From assembly GCF_000714545.1 (NCBI RefSeq), contig NZ_AUNB01000025.1, forward strand, positions 1-45,413: a stretch of 45,413 nucleotides of DNA, read 5' to 3'. The position numbers and the translations under genes were made by a program. The notes beneath the pieces were generated by a model, which saw only the letters and a program-made list of their open reading frames with translations, was not told the DNA's origin and made no database searches. The number at the start of each line of letters is the position of its first letter. Position 1 is the first letter of the stretch. The stretch is from Thioclava indica (GTDB lineage Bacteria; Pseudomonadota; Alphaproteobacteria; Rhodobacterales; Rhodobacteraceae). Shown here one piece after another: positions 22,183 through 30,760 of this stretch.

Positions 22183-24018
22183 TCAGGTAAGGTGGAGCGT
22201 CGGGTCGAGGCGCTGGATCACCTCGGCAAAGAGACGCGATGCTTCGCGTCCGGCACCGCGGGAGTAGAATGCTTCCACCGTTCCGATTTTGTCACAGAGC
22301 AGGTCTGCGACGACGCCGTAGGCTCCGGGATATTGGGCGATGTAGAGCGTCGCGCCGACATGCCGCATCAAGTGCGGGCTGAGGCCAATCACGCCGATCC
22401 TCGACATCCCACGATTCCAGGTTTTGTTGAATGTGGCCCGCGAGATCGGCGCGCCACTTTTTGTGCCCGGGAACAGGTAGGGATTCAGGTCGGGATCTAT
22501 GCCGTGACTCGCGCACCACCTGGCGCGCCCTTCTTCGATCCAGAGCGCAAGCGTCTTCCATTGCGCCGCTGGCACCTCGTGAAAGATTTCGCGATTGTTC
22601 TTCACTCGCGTCCGGGCAATGTCGATCATCGCCAGAGACCCCTTGCGACGCGGGAGACAAAGCTCGGCGCCTTCTCCGCTCACTGTCAGCTCGTGGATGT
22701 TACGCGTCCGCAGGGGGCGCGAGAGCTGGAGAGCCATCGCCGCCGAGGCCATCGCGATATGCAGCGCCTCGGTCTGGGCATGCGCCCCTAACGTCTCCCA
22801 TCTATCGAAACCCCGCCGCGCTTCGCGTGCCAAAACGCGCGGTCCCGTAAGGATGGCTCGAACGACTTCGGGATTGTGATCCAACAGCTTCAGAAACGCC
22901 GCGCGTTCTGCCGCCATCTCGTTTGCGTAGTCGCTGTGAACGGTGTCGGAAAACCGCAAATCCGCGATCGCATCAAGCACGTCGTCACCGAGGTCATTAC
23001 GCTTCGCGAGCGTATCGAGGGTCGCGAGCCATGAGTTCGTCGAAGAGGTCTCATTGGCCCCCTTGAGAGATTTGCTTTGCTTCGTTCTCTCCGCATATTT
23101 TGCGGTCGCCATTTTGACATGTTTGGAGGTCAGGAGGTCTTCAAGCTGAGTGACGCCAGGGGGCGGGGTGCGGTCCGACCATGTGTGCCGGATTAGCCAG
23201 GACAATGCCTGACGATGATTTTTGCGCCTCAGCTCAGGGTTGCGGATCTTGCGCTTGTTCTTGCTCCGCTGCGGCAGCGGGTCTGCGCCGAGTTTGCCCC
23301 CGAAACGATCGCGTTGCGGCCGCTCGCCATTGATAGCCCGGTCGATCGCCGCGTCGCAGGACGTAACCAAGGATGCGGGTAGCGCCGTCCAATCGAGCGG
23401 AGCGTCTCGCCGTCCCGGAAGGGGACCCACGGGCGAGACCGGGAGCAGGGCGGCGATCTCTTCATGCCGGTCCTTTTGGATTATCATCTTGTCGAACAGT
23501 TTGAGCGAACGTCGAAACGATGCGGTCTTGTCCGAGGGAATACACGAAAGCACTTCGGTGGCCGCTTCGTTGTCCAATTCCGATGGAAAGACATGCCCGA
23601 CGCGCGCCCGCAGATTTGCGAGCGATACATCCGCCATTCCGGGCAGTACTTTGCAGCCATCGGGCCCCGGACGGTTCTGCACCCGCTTGGCGTAATCGAT
23701 TAGCTGATCCCACGCGAGGCGCGCATCGGGAGCGACAGGCACCTCTGCGGTCGCCTCCATCGCTTTCCGGATCGCGGCGCTGATTTTTCCCGACCATGTG
23801 TGGAAGGCACGCTCAGCCGCCTTCGGCGTCGCGGCCCGAAACTCCCCGGCACAGACGATATGTCGGGCGATCTCGGTCCAGGCGACATCGTCCGCAGGGA
23901 TCTGTTTGAGGGTCCGGCCGGTCAGTTTCTCGACGCGGCGAAACGCTGCGCTGTAAGCCTTTGCCGAGGACACGGAATAGAGATTGGGCAGGGCGAGGTA
24001 GATATCGTTGAGAGTCAT
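22183..24018 (-). CDS. Tyrosine-recombinase-like protein B
   Basis: A 611-residue protein, long for the family. The C-terminal catalytic domain shows Arg in SRPLRTRNIHELTVSG, a candidate Lys in RTRVKNNREIF, HxxRH in SPHLMRHVGATLYIA, and the Tyr in LLCDKIGTVEAFYSR. At the position of the usual His/Trp of box III, nine residues before the Tyr, there is Asp, so the active site is not canonical. The N-terminal half has SAM-like helices (VSSAKAYSAAFRRVEKLTG) and a basic linker near residues 240-260. AAGGA lies seven bases before the ATG. Confidence 0.78.
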   Translation of the reverse strand: MTLNDIYLALPNLYSVSSAKAYSAAFRRVEKLTGRTLKQIPADDVAWTEIARHIVCAGEFRAATPKAAERAFHTWSGKISAAIRKAMEATAEVPVAPDARLAWDQLIDYAKRVQNRPGPDGCKVLPGMADVSLANLRARVGHVFPSELDNEAATEVLSCIPSDKTASFRRSLKLFDKMIIQKDRHEEIAALLPVSPVGPLPGRRDAPLDWTALPASLVTSCDAAIDRAINGERPQRDRFGGKLGADPLPQRSKNKRKIRNPELRRKNHRQALSWLIRHTWSDRTPPPGVTQLEDLLTSKHVKMATAKYAERTKQSKSLKGANETSSTNSWLATLDTLAKRNDLGDDVLDAIADLRFSDTVHSDYANEMAAERAAFLKLLDHNPEVVRAILTGPRVLAREARRGFDRWETLGAHAQTEALHIAMASAAMALQLSRPLRTRNIHELTVSGEGAELCLPRRKGSLAMIDIARTRVKNNREIFHEVPAAQWKTLALWIEEGRARWCASHGIDPDLNPYLFPGTKSGAPISRATFNKTWNRGMSRIGVIGLSPHLMRHVGATLYIAQYPGAYGVVADLLCDKIGTVEAFYSRGAGREASRLFAEVIQRLDPTLHLT

Positions 24019-24059
24019 TGTTTCATCCTTGCTGGTAAGATTTCATCTGCGAAGGGGCG

Positions 24060-24173
24060 CGTTCATTCCGACCAAGATGAACGAGACGCCCACGCAGATT
24101 TGGCCCGTGAAGTTCGGGGGGTGTTTCGTTCATAGGGGCAAAAAACCCGTTCAAATTGCGGTTCTGCCGTTCA
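24060..24173. repeat. CGTTCA repeats before recombinase B
   Basis: CGTTCA occurs in the same direction at 24060, 24127, 24148 and 24168; the last three are spaced 21 and 20 bases, two helical turns. An inverted ATGAACG is at 24077. ATGAACGAGACGCCC (24077-24091) and GGGTGTTTCGTTCAT (24119-24133) form a 13-of-15 inverted repeat. The stretch lies between the HTH gene and recombinase B. It is a candidate binding array for the HTH protein, or a recombination site. Confidence 0.5.
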
Positions 24174-24189
24174 GGCGCGGCGCTGGCGA

Positions 24190-24578
24190 TTACAGCCATG
24201 AGCACAGCCAGCGATCGATCTCAGCGGCCACAAAACGGACTTTTGTGCCGATCCTGCGGCAGGGCAGGGTGCCCTCGCGCGCTTTGGTCATGAGGGTCGA
24301 GGGTCGGTAGGGCACGCCGATGGCCGCCTGCTCAGGGGTCAGCAATCGCTGTCGATAGGCTGCTTCCATTCCCGCTGGCGGCTGCCCGCCCTCAAACGCC
24401 CAGATCGTCTCCCACGAATAGCCCCTGCGCCGGCCCTCGCGGACCGGGAGCAGGAGGCTGTCTTTCTCGGCGCGCCAGAGCGTCGCATCGCTCCCTGCCT
24501 GCCAGCGGCGAAGCAGGTCGGCGGCACTCAGGAGGGTTGAGGCGTGGGTAAAGTGAGAGGGCTTGGAGCGTTTTGGCA
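24190..24578 (-). CDS. Small helix-turn-helix DNA-binding protein
   Basis: A 129-residue protein. Two helix-turn-helix-like segments can be seen: SAADLLRRWQAGSDATLWRAEKDSLLLPVREGRRRGYSWETIWAFE and, at the C-terminus, LTPEQAAIGVPYRPSTLMTKAREGTLPCRRIGTKVRFVAAEIDRWL, the second resembling AlpA/excisionase-type winged HTH domains. The ATG at 24578 has AAAGGA eight bases upstream. It overlaps the primase gene by 51 bases and precedes the recombinase pair, the place where an excisionase or directionality factor would be expected. That role is inferred. Confidence 0.7.
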
Positions 24579-26081
24579 TGGGCAATGTCCTTTCGTTGGA
24601 AAGGAGAAAGGGACATTGCCGCTCAAATCCAAATTTTCGCGTTCAGAAATTTCGTGGAGTGGCCGGGTAGGGGATGCGGGTGTCCGGCTGAGGTCGTTTT
24701 GAGCTGCTGCAGAATTCCAGCTGCGGTCCTGCCCTATGGTTCCCCCTGTCTCGGGCACGGACCTGTCCGGAGCTTGTGCCACAAGGCGAGGCGGGAGCGT
24801 TCCGTCCTTCTTGCGCTTGTAATAAGTGGTTCGGCTCAGACCGTATTCTTTCCAAATCTCACTGCGTGAGGCGCTGTTCTTCGCGAGATACTCCGCTCGT
24901 GTTTGTGCCCCGTTCCGCGCCCGCCGTTTCCGTTCAGCCTCTGCTTTCCGGCGCTTTCGTTCTTGAGCAGGCATGATCTGGCGCAGGCCGTGGGCGCGTG
25001 CGTCCTCTCCTGAAATTCCGAGCCGTTCCGCGATTGTCCCGCCGGAATAATGATAGCGGCCATCTTTGAGTGGGGTCGCACCACGCTCCCGTGCGGCTTG
25101 CTTTTCCGCGCTGCGAATTATCGCGGCCACTTCCTGCGCGGGCAGATCAGGCGTTGCGAGCTGAGCTATCTCTTCGATTTTCTGGGCGAGCTGCGTTTCT
25201 CGGGGATCATGTGTCAGCGCGGTCGCGTAGAGATGCAGCCACGTGTTCCGCATGCCCTCCGGGAGTCGCCCGCCGTGCGCAACGCGGATAGCTTCGAGGT
25301 CATCGCGGATCTGACGAAAACGTACCGCCGGGGGAAGGCCGAAAGGCATCTCGCGTGGATTTACGTTCGTGCGCCGCTTCGCGCGTTTTTCTGCGCGCAC
25401 CAATTGCAGCTCAGCGCGGGTGGGCAGGCCTGCGGCTTTGAAGATCTCGTCGGAGAGCGCGTCGAAGTCGTGTCGTGTGCCACTTCCACCGGAGGCGCGC
25501 ACGCGCCTTCCGGATTTTTCATTGACGCTGCCCGGGATTCGAAACACGCGCGCCGCTTCCTGGCTCGCGCGATCGACACCGAACTTCACGAATACGTCCC
25601 CGAGCGCGCGCATGGTCGCCTGCCAGCGCATGAGAGCTTGGGGTGGCAATTCATCGATGAGCCAAATCAGGGCCGACCCGCACCCGCTCTGCAATAGCAC
25701 CGATGGCGGTGGTAGGTTTGCAACGTCAAGATGCTTCAAAACGGCCCTCTCAACCACGCCAACATTACAGTCACGCCAGCGCGCCGTCTTATGCCAGTCG
25801 AGATCCACATAAAGCGCGTTCAGCACTATGAGTTGATCGGAGGTGCGGCGATAGCGGAAACGATTCAATGAGAGATAGGCGCGCCCGTCGAGCAGGCCGG
25901 GCAGGGCGAGTTCTAATTCGCTCGGAGCAAGGCAAAGATTGCGCGGCTCGTCGCCTTCGAACCAGAGCAGAGAGGGTCGGCCGTGCTGGTCTTTGGGGTG
26001 GAGAAGCTCAACATAAGCATCCGGAGAAATGTCGCTGATGCAGGATAGCGGGACGGAAACGCATTTGGAAAGATTTTGCAT
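24528..26081 (-). CDS. RepB-type primase / replication protein
   Basis: A 517-residue protein. The N-terminal half matches plasmid RepB-like primases of the archaeo-eukaryotic primase group: LNALYVDLDWHK with the DxD metal site, VLLQSGCGSALIWLIDE, and the third box ARVFRIPGSVNEKSG. The middle carries helices typical of primase C-terminal domains (IPEGMRNTWLHLYATAL-like segment, about residues 275-300). The C-terminal third holds two HTH-like stretches (GTIAERLGISGEDAR, SRSEIWKEYGLSRTTYYKRKKDG) and a disordered tail. It likely primes or initiates replication of the element. No helicase gene is adjacent. Confidence 0.7.
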   Translation of the reverse strand: MQNLSKCVSVPLSCISDISPDAYVELLHPKDQHGRPSLLWFEGDEPRNLCLAPSELELALPGLLDGRAYLSLNRFRYRRTSDQLIVLNALYVDLDWHKTARWRDCNVGVVERAVLKHLDVANLPPPSVLLQSGCGSALIWLIDELPPQALMRWQATMRALGDVFVKFGVDRASQEAARVFRIPGSVNEKSGRRVRASGGSGTRHDFDALSDEIFKAAGLPTRAELQLVRAEKRAKRRTNVNPREMPFGLPPAVRFRQIRDDLEAIRVAHGGRLPEGMRNTWLHLYATALTHDPRETQLAQKIEEIAQLATPDLPAQEVAAIIRSAEKQAARERGATPLKDGRYHYSGGTIAERLGISGEDARAHGLRQIMPAQERKRRKAEAERKRRARNGAQTRAEYLAKNSASRSEIWKEYGLSRTTYYKRKKDGTLPPRLVAQAPDRSVPETGGTIGQDRSWNSAAAQNDLSRTPASPTRPLHEISERENLDLSGNVPFSFPTKGHCPCQNAPSPLTLPTPQPS

Positions 26082-26442
26082 TGACCGGACATGGACCGGT
26101 CAAGAATTTGCAGAAGTAGATCGCAGCTTGTTTGAGTCGACCTTGAGTGCTCGGTCGCGTGGCGGGTCGGTAGGACAGGGCCCCTCTGTTTTGCTGGTGG
26201 GCTTTGTATCTGTCAGGCAGCCAGCAATTTAAGAATTTCTGATTTTGCCCAGAGCTGGTGGGTCAACGACGAAATTTCGACAGGAATCAGCCTCACAATG
26301 ACCATTAAAGTGAACATAATATCTTTTGCGTTCATCTAAGTGTACATAAATTTGAAAGAAAGCTTTGTCCATTGTATGAGGCATCACTATGCTGGACGCG
26401 AAGACAACTTATGTTTGTTAAACTGCACAAAGTCAGAGTCCT
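26082..26442. other. Intergenic region upstream of hipB
   Basis: No gene is visible. The right half is AT-rich and should hold the divergent promoters of the primase and hipBA. It contains the direct repeats listed separately. Confidence 0.4.
26308..26349. promoter_or_regulatory. Direct repeats AAGTG(A/T)ACATAA upstream of hipB (putative HipB operators)
   Basis: AAGTGAACATAA (26308-26319) and AAGTGTACATAA (26338-26349) differ at one base and are spaced 30 bases, about three helical turns, on the same face of DNA. An inverted CGTTCAT lies between them. HipB-type antitoxins repress their own operon by binding repeated sites in this position, so these are probable operators. Confidence 0.5.
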
Positions 26443-26775
26443 ATGAAGCGCAAAAGAAGCTACTCAAAGATCACGCGACAAGCCTTGTCTATCCTCGGCA
26501 AGCTGATCCGCGTTGGTCGCGTTGAGCGTGGCATGACCGCCCAGGAACTTGCCGATCGCGCTGGCATTAGTCGCACGACGCTTTACAACATCGAAAAAGG
26601 GGCACCCGGCGCTGAGATCGGCACGGTCTTTGAAGTCGCTGCACTCGTGGGTGTTCGCCTGTTCGAATTCGACGACCGGACGTTGGCTATGCACAACGCC
26701 CGCCTCGATGAAAAACTGACACTGCTGCCCAAGAGTGTCCGCCATAGCCGACAGGAGGTCGATGATGACTTCTAA
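26443..26775 (+). CDS. hipB: HipB-like antitoxin (XRE family)
   Basis: A 110-residue protein with a Cro/XRE helix-turn-helix (VERGMTAQELADRAGISRTTLYNIEKGAPGAEIGTVFEVAALVGV, about residues 28-72) and a charged tail. It overlaps the start of hipA by 11 bases, the standard HipB-HipA order. HipB binds and inhibits the HipA kinase and represses the operon. The ribosome-binding site at 26443 is weak. Confidence 0.88.
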   Translation: MKRKRSYSKITRQALSILGKLIRVGRVERGMTAQELADRAGISRTTLYNIEKGAPGAEIGTVFEVAALVGVRLFEFDDRTLAMHNARLDEKLTLLPKSVRHSRQEVDDDF

Positions 26776-28081
26776 GCTTATGCAGCACAAAGAGGCCTAT
26801 GTCTGGATTTGGCTTCCGGGGGAGACGGAGCCGGTTGTTGCCGGCCGCATCACTCAAAGCGGCGACAGCTACACCTTCAACTATGGCACCAGCTATCTGA
26901 ACCGCAAAGACGCGATCCCGATTTACGAGCCAGAGCTCCCGCTCCGCCGCGGCCTGATCGAACCGGCCGCTGGCCTGTCGATGGCCGGCTGCATTCGTGA
27001 CGGCTCACCTGACGCCTGGGGCCGCAGGGTCATCATCAACCGCCTGGTGGGTCCCAAGGCTGGCGATGCCGAAGCCCGCGACCTCACAGAACTCACCTAT
27101 TTGCTTGAGTCGGGCTCGGATAGGATCGGCGCCCTCGACTTTCAGGAATCCGCCACAGAATACGTTCCGCGTCTCAAGGCAGAGGCCTCGTATGAGGACC
27201 TTCTCGAAGCGGCCGCGCACATTGAAAAAGGCGTCCCGCTGACACCGGCCCTCGATCAGGCCCTCAATCATGGCACGTCGATCGGCGGCGCGCGCCCGAA
27301 GGCTCTGATCGACAATGGTGATCGCACACTGATCGCAAAGTTTTCATCAAGCACGGATCTCTACAGTGTCGTGAAAGCTGAATTCATCGCCATGAAGCTG
27401 GCCGCTGCATGTGGTCTGAATGTCGCCCCCGTCTCGATGATAGCTGCAGGCGGCAAGGATGTGTTGCTGATCGAACGCTTCGACCGCATCAAGGCAAAGG
27501 ATGGTTGGCAACGCAAAGCCATGGTTTCAGCGCTGACGATGCTCGGGTTGGACGAAATGATGGCGCGCTACGCCTCATACGAAGAACTCGCCGAGATCAT
27601 CCGCCATCGCTTCACCGATCCAAAAGGAACGCTCCGGGAACTGTACGGACGGATCGTCTTCAACATTCTTTGCGGCAACACGGACGACCACGCCCGAAAC
27701 CATGCCGCCTTCTGGGACGGCAAGATGCTAACCCTGACTCCTGCCTATGACATCTGCCCACAAGGCAGAACCGGTAACGAAGCGACACAGGCCATGCTGA
27801 TCAAGGGCCAGAACCGCATGAGTACGCTCCAAAGTTGCCTCTCGGTTGCCCCCGATTTTCTGCTCACCGAAGACGATGCCGAGACCATCATCGAGGACCA
27901 GATCACCGTGATCGCCGGTGAATGGGGTGCCATATGCGATGATGTCCGGCTGACCGAGATCGACAAGAACTTGTTCGCTGGCCGCCAGTTTTTGAATCCA
28001 TACTGCACCAATAGCCTCGGCGCGAAGCACGCAGGGCTAATCGAACAATTCGATCAGGTGCGCGCGCAGATTACGGTTTAG
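26765..28081 (+). CDS. hipA: HipA-family toxin kinase
   Basis: A 438-residue protein with the HipA N-terminal domain (VWIWLPGETEPVVAGRI, SLAGCIRDGSPDAWGRRVI-like segment) and the kinase core: the Ser loop in NHGTSIGGARPKALI, Lys in TLIAKFSS, catalytic NTDDHARNHAAF and metal-binding LTPAYDICP. HipA phosphorylates a tRNA synthetase, which arrests growth; HipB keeps it inactive. AGGAGG lies six bases before the ATG at 26765; an adjacent ATG at 26762 is an alternative. As a plasmid module it probably favours plasmid retention. Confidence 0.92.
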   Translation: MTSKLMQHKEAYVWIWLPGETEPVVAGRITQSGDSYTFNYGTSYLNRKDAIPIYEPELPLRRGLIEPAAGLSMAGCIRDGSPDAWGRRVIINRLVGPKAGDAEARDLTELTYLLESGSDRIGALDFQESATEYVPRLKAEASYEDLLEAAAHIEKGVPLTPALDQALNHGTSIGGARPKALIDNGDRTLIAKFSSSTDLYSVVKAEFIAMKLAAACGLNVAPVSMIAAGGKDVLLIERFDRIKAKDGWQRKAMVSALTMLGLDEMMARYASYEELAEIIRHRFTDPKGTLRELYGRIVFNILCGNTDDHARNHAAFWDGKMLTLTPAYDICPQGRTGNEATQAMLIKGQNRMSTLQSCLSVAPDFLLTEDDAETIIEDQITVIAGEWGAICDDVRLTEIDKNLFAGRQFLNPYCTNSLGAKHAGLIEQFDQVRAQITV

Positions 28082-28094
28082 AGGGATGTTGTTG

Positions 28095-28341
28095 GGTTGT
28101 GTCGCAAAGATTTGGGGTCCCTTCAGTTTCATCGTGTTTTGGGCTAGGTGAGAGAAAAGCAAGAGCAGGTACAAGAGCGGATGGCGATTGATTTCAAGGG
28201 CGTACATTACCCGAAGTCGGTGATCTTGTATGTGGTATTTTGCTACCTTCGCTAGGCTGTCTCCTACCGTGACCTCGAGGAGATCAAGGCTGAGCGTGGA
28301 GTTGCCGTCGACCATGCCACGCTCAAGGGTAGTGTCGCAAA
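28095..28341 (+). pseudogene. IS6-family remnant, 5' part of transposase
   Basis: The left end GGTTGTGTCGCAAA (28095-28108) and a transposase start MAIDFKGVHYPKSVILY (28181 on) resemble the IS at 5706. Reading continues as VVFCYLR, a TAG stop, then AVSYRDLEEI and VDHATL. It breaks off at a second IS6-like end, GGTAGTGTCGCAAA (28328-28341). It is a dead fragment of about 245 bp. Confidence 0.8.
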
Positions 28342-28680
28342 CTTTTGCCGAGGTTGAGGACGGCCGATCATCTGGACACAGTTATCCTGCCAGCGCCGCG
28401 AATTGCTGAACCCCGGTCTTCACTTTGTCGCCAAATTGCTCCTTGCGTATCATGTGGGAGTTGTCACGTTAACCGAAGGAATGGTGGTCAGCGCCATTGA
28501 TGCGGGCGTCAGGCGACGGTGGCGGCGGCTTTCCACGCACGGAGAGCTTTCATCCGGTGGTAGCGAATGGTCAGGGCGGCGCGTCGGCGAGCTGGTACAG
28601 AGTGCGGATTTCAGAAATACCGGACAGCGATTACGCTAATTCCCGGACAGCTCGGGCACGGCTGATCATCTGTCCGCAGA
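28342..28680. other. Unassigned sequence between IS6 and IS21 remnants
   Basis: No gene is seen. The motif GATCATCTG, with a similar neighbourhood, occurs near 28365 (CGGCCGATCATCTGGACACAG) and near 28663 (CGGCTGATCATCTGTCCGCAG), about 300 bases apart. The stretch is probably the non-coding and degraded tail of an IS21-family element. Confidence 0.35.
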
Positions 28681-29060
28681 TCATGTTTCGGTTCGAATGG
28701 TTTCGGTATTTTTGGCAGAGGTCAAGGTCGCGTTTCGGTCCTTTCTGCGCATACTGTCTCCCTTGAGTCCGATGCGGTGTGCGTTGTGGACGATCCGATC
28801 GAGGATGGCATCCGTTACCCGGCAGGCGATGCTTGCATCGCCGAGAGGGGGCGATTGTGGGTTCTCCGATCATGTCATGCCATCCTGACACGGGCAGCTG
28901 GGCGGTGATGATGGTGGACCGCCGCTGGTAGCGCTCCTCGAAAAGCTCGAGTAGATCGAGACGCTGCTGATCGGTCAGGCCATGCGTGCCCCAGTCGTCG
29001 AGCACCAGCAGCTGGACGCGGGCCAGCTTGGGGTCTGATGCCGGATGGGGCAGGATAGTA
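28681..29060 (-). pseudogene. istB (IS21-family helper ATPase) remnant
   Basis: The C-terminal half of IstB is readable on the minus strand: [18 protein letters not shown] (Walker B region), [22 protein letters not shown] and [11 protein letters not shown]. An extra base in a run of five G on the plus strand (28847-28851) then shifts the frame. The correct continuation, [21 protein letters not shown], runs to a TGA at 28681. The N-terminal half is missing at the edge of the IS30 element. Confidence 0.82.
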
Positions 29061-29095
29061 CGTTAAGGCTTCTTTGATCCTTTTTTGGGCCACCT

Positions 29096-30555
29096 GGGCA
29101 GATTCAAACGGCCGTCGCAACGGTTTCAAAATGGGGACGGTTATGACGATACACAAACGCGCTTCGGATCGAAGCACCCGAGAGAAGCTGAGTTCGCCGG
29201 GTAGACCGAAGGCAGCTCACCGAGAGCAGCACGTAATGTTCTGGCGCTTGATTGGCAAAGGACTTTCCAGCGAAGAAGCGGCGGTTCAGGTTGGCGCGTC
29301 TGCCCCGGTTGGCGGTCGTTGGTTTCGGGAGGCTGGAGGTATGCCACCATCACAATATTCAGAATCCTCGCCGCCTTTATCTGGGCGGTATCTGTCGTTT
29401 TCTGAGCGTGAAGAGATTGCTTTATACCGCGCTCAGGGCATGGGCGTGAGTGTCATCGCCCGCAAAATAGGACGGGCAGCATCGACGGTATCAAGAGAAT
29501 TACGCCGCAACGCTGCGACACGCAGTGGCGGGTTTGAATATCGCGCGACAACGGCGCAATGGCACGCGAACCGAGCCGGAAGACGCCCCAGGGTAACAAA
29601 GCTGGCCGAAAACACGGCTTTGCGCCAGTATGTCGAAGATCGGCTGTCAGGCCAGATCGTGAGCGCTGATGGCGCAGTTATCGCGGGCCCCGATGTGCGC
29701 TGGACCAAGAGGCGTTCGGTTCGTCGCCAGCACCGCAAGTGGGCATTGGCTTGGAGCCCGGAACAGATTGCCCGACGGCTGCCATTGGATTATCCGGATG
29801 ACCCTTTGATGCGTATCAGCCATGAAGCCATCTATCAGTCCTTATTCATTCAGGGCCGTGGCGCGCTGCGACGCGAACTGGTCGCTTGCTTGCGCTCTGG
29901 CCGCGCCTTGCGTGTCCCGCGCGCGCGACGAAAAGGTAAGGGAAGAAGCTTCGTGCCCGATGAGATCATGATCAGTGAGCGTCCGGCCGAAGTCGCGGAT
30001 CGCGCTGTTCCAGGTCACTGGGAGGGCGACTTAATCCTTGGCCTAAGAAGTTCTGCTATTGGGACGCTCGTTGAACGCAAAACTCGTTTTCCCTTCTGCT
30101 GCACTTACCGCCGATGCCGGGTCACGGGGCAGGTCCGCGTCAAAAAAACGGCCCCGCTCTTGCTGGACATGGTGCTGCAGCCGTCCGGGATGCCGTCGCC
30201 AGATCCATTCGGAATCTGCCGAACCATCTACGCAAATCGCTAACTTGGGATCAGGGCGCCGAAATGGCCCAACATGAAAAGCTCAAAGACCAGACAGGAA
30301 TCGACATCTACTTCTGTGACCCTCAAAGCCCATGGCAACGTGGCAGTAATGAAAATACCAACGGCCTTCTGCGCCAATACTTCCCAAAAGGAACGGACCT
30401 CAGTCAGCATGGACGAGATGAATTGGATGCAGTGGCATATACACTCAACAGTCGCCCTCGCAAAACGCTTGGGTGGAAAACGCCAGCCGAAGCATTGGAC
30501 GAAATCATAGAATGAGTTAACAGCCGACCGTTGCGACGACCACTTGAATCCGCCC
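29096..30555 (+). mobile_element. IS30-family insertion sequence
   Basis: Imperfect terminal inverted repeats of 29 bp (29096-29124 and 30527-30555, 25 matching; outer sequences GGGCAGATTCAA and TTGAATCCGCCC) enclose one transposase frame. The element is about 1.46 kb. It separates the istB remnant from a Tn3 tnpA fragment and interrupts the very end of that tnpA. No matching target duplication is evident. Confidence 0.82.
29143..30515 (+). pseudogene. IS30-family transposase with frameshift
   Basis: The frame begins MTIHKRASDRSTREK and shows the IS30 HTH (LSFSEREEIALYRAQGMGVSVIARKIGRAASTVSRELRRN) and the first catalytic Asp region (AVPGHWEGDLILG). One T is missing from the run at 30087-30090. 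After that the other frame continues with LLHLPPMPGHGAGP, TWDQGAEMAQH (second Asp) and the end YFCDPQSPWQRGSNENTNGLLRQYFPKG (Glu). All motifs are present, so a single base deletion appears to have inactivated a recent element, unless it is bypassed by slippage. Confidence 0.85.
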
Positions 30556-30745
30556 TGTATTCGCCGGTGAGAATGATGTGCGCCCACCCGAGTGGAGAGA
30601 TGTGCGACAGAAGGTCTGGTGAGCAATCCAATCCAGTGCGGCGGCGGCTGGCGACAGCCTGACCGAGGTGCTTGGTGTTCCAGTAAATGATGATGGTGGT
30701 GAGCAGGTTCAGCTCGGCCATCCTGAAATGCTGCCCTTCACTTGT
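30556..30745 (-). pseudogene. Tn3-family transposase C-terminal fragment
   Basis: On the minus strand the translation GQHFRMAELNLLTTIIIYWNTKHLGQAV, then LLSHISPLGWAHIILTGEY, matches the end of TnpA of Tn3-family transposons. About 60 residues remain. IS30 sits right at its 3' end, and the upstream portion is lost next to the tarD gene. Confidence 0.8.
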
Positions 30746-30760
30746 CCGGTCGGTGCCAAT

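Noticed and set aside
20749-24018. Recombinase-in-trio (RIT) element
   Set aside because: Only two recombinases are present and they are longer than, and unlike, typical RIT members. The flanking genes also differ.
28403-28639. 78-codon plus-strand frame in the IS graveyard
   Set aside because: No similarity to any transposase or other family; probably non-coding IS remains.
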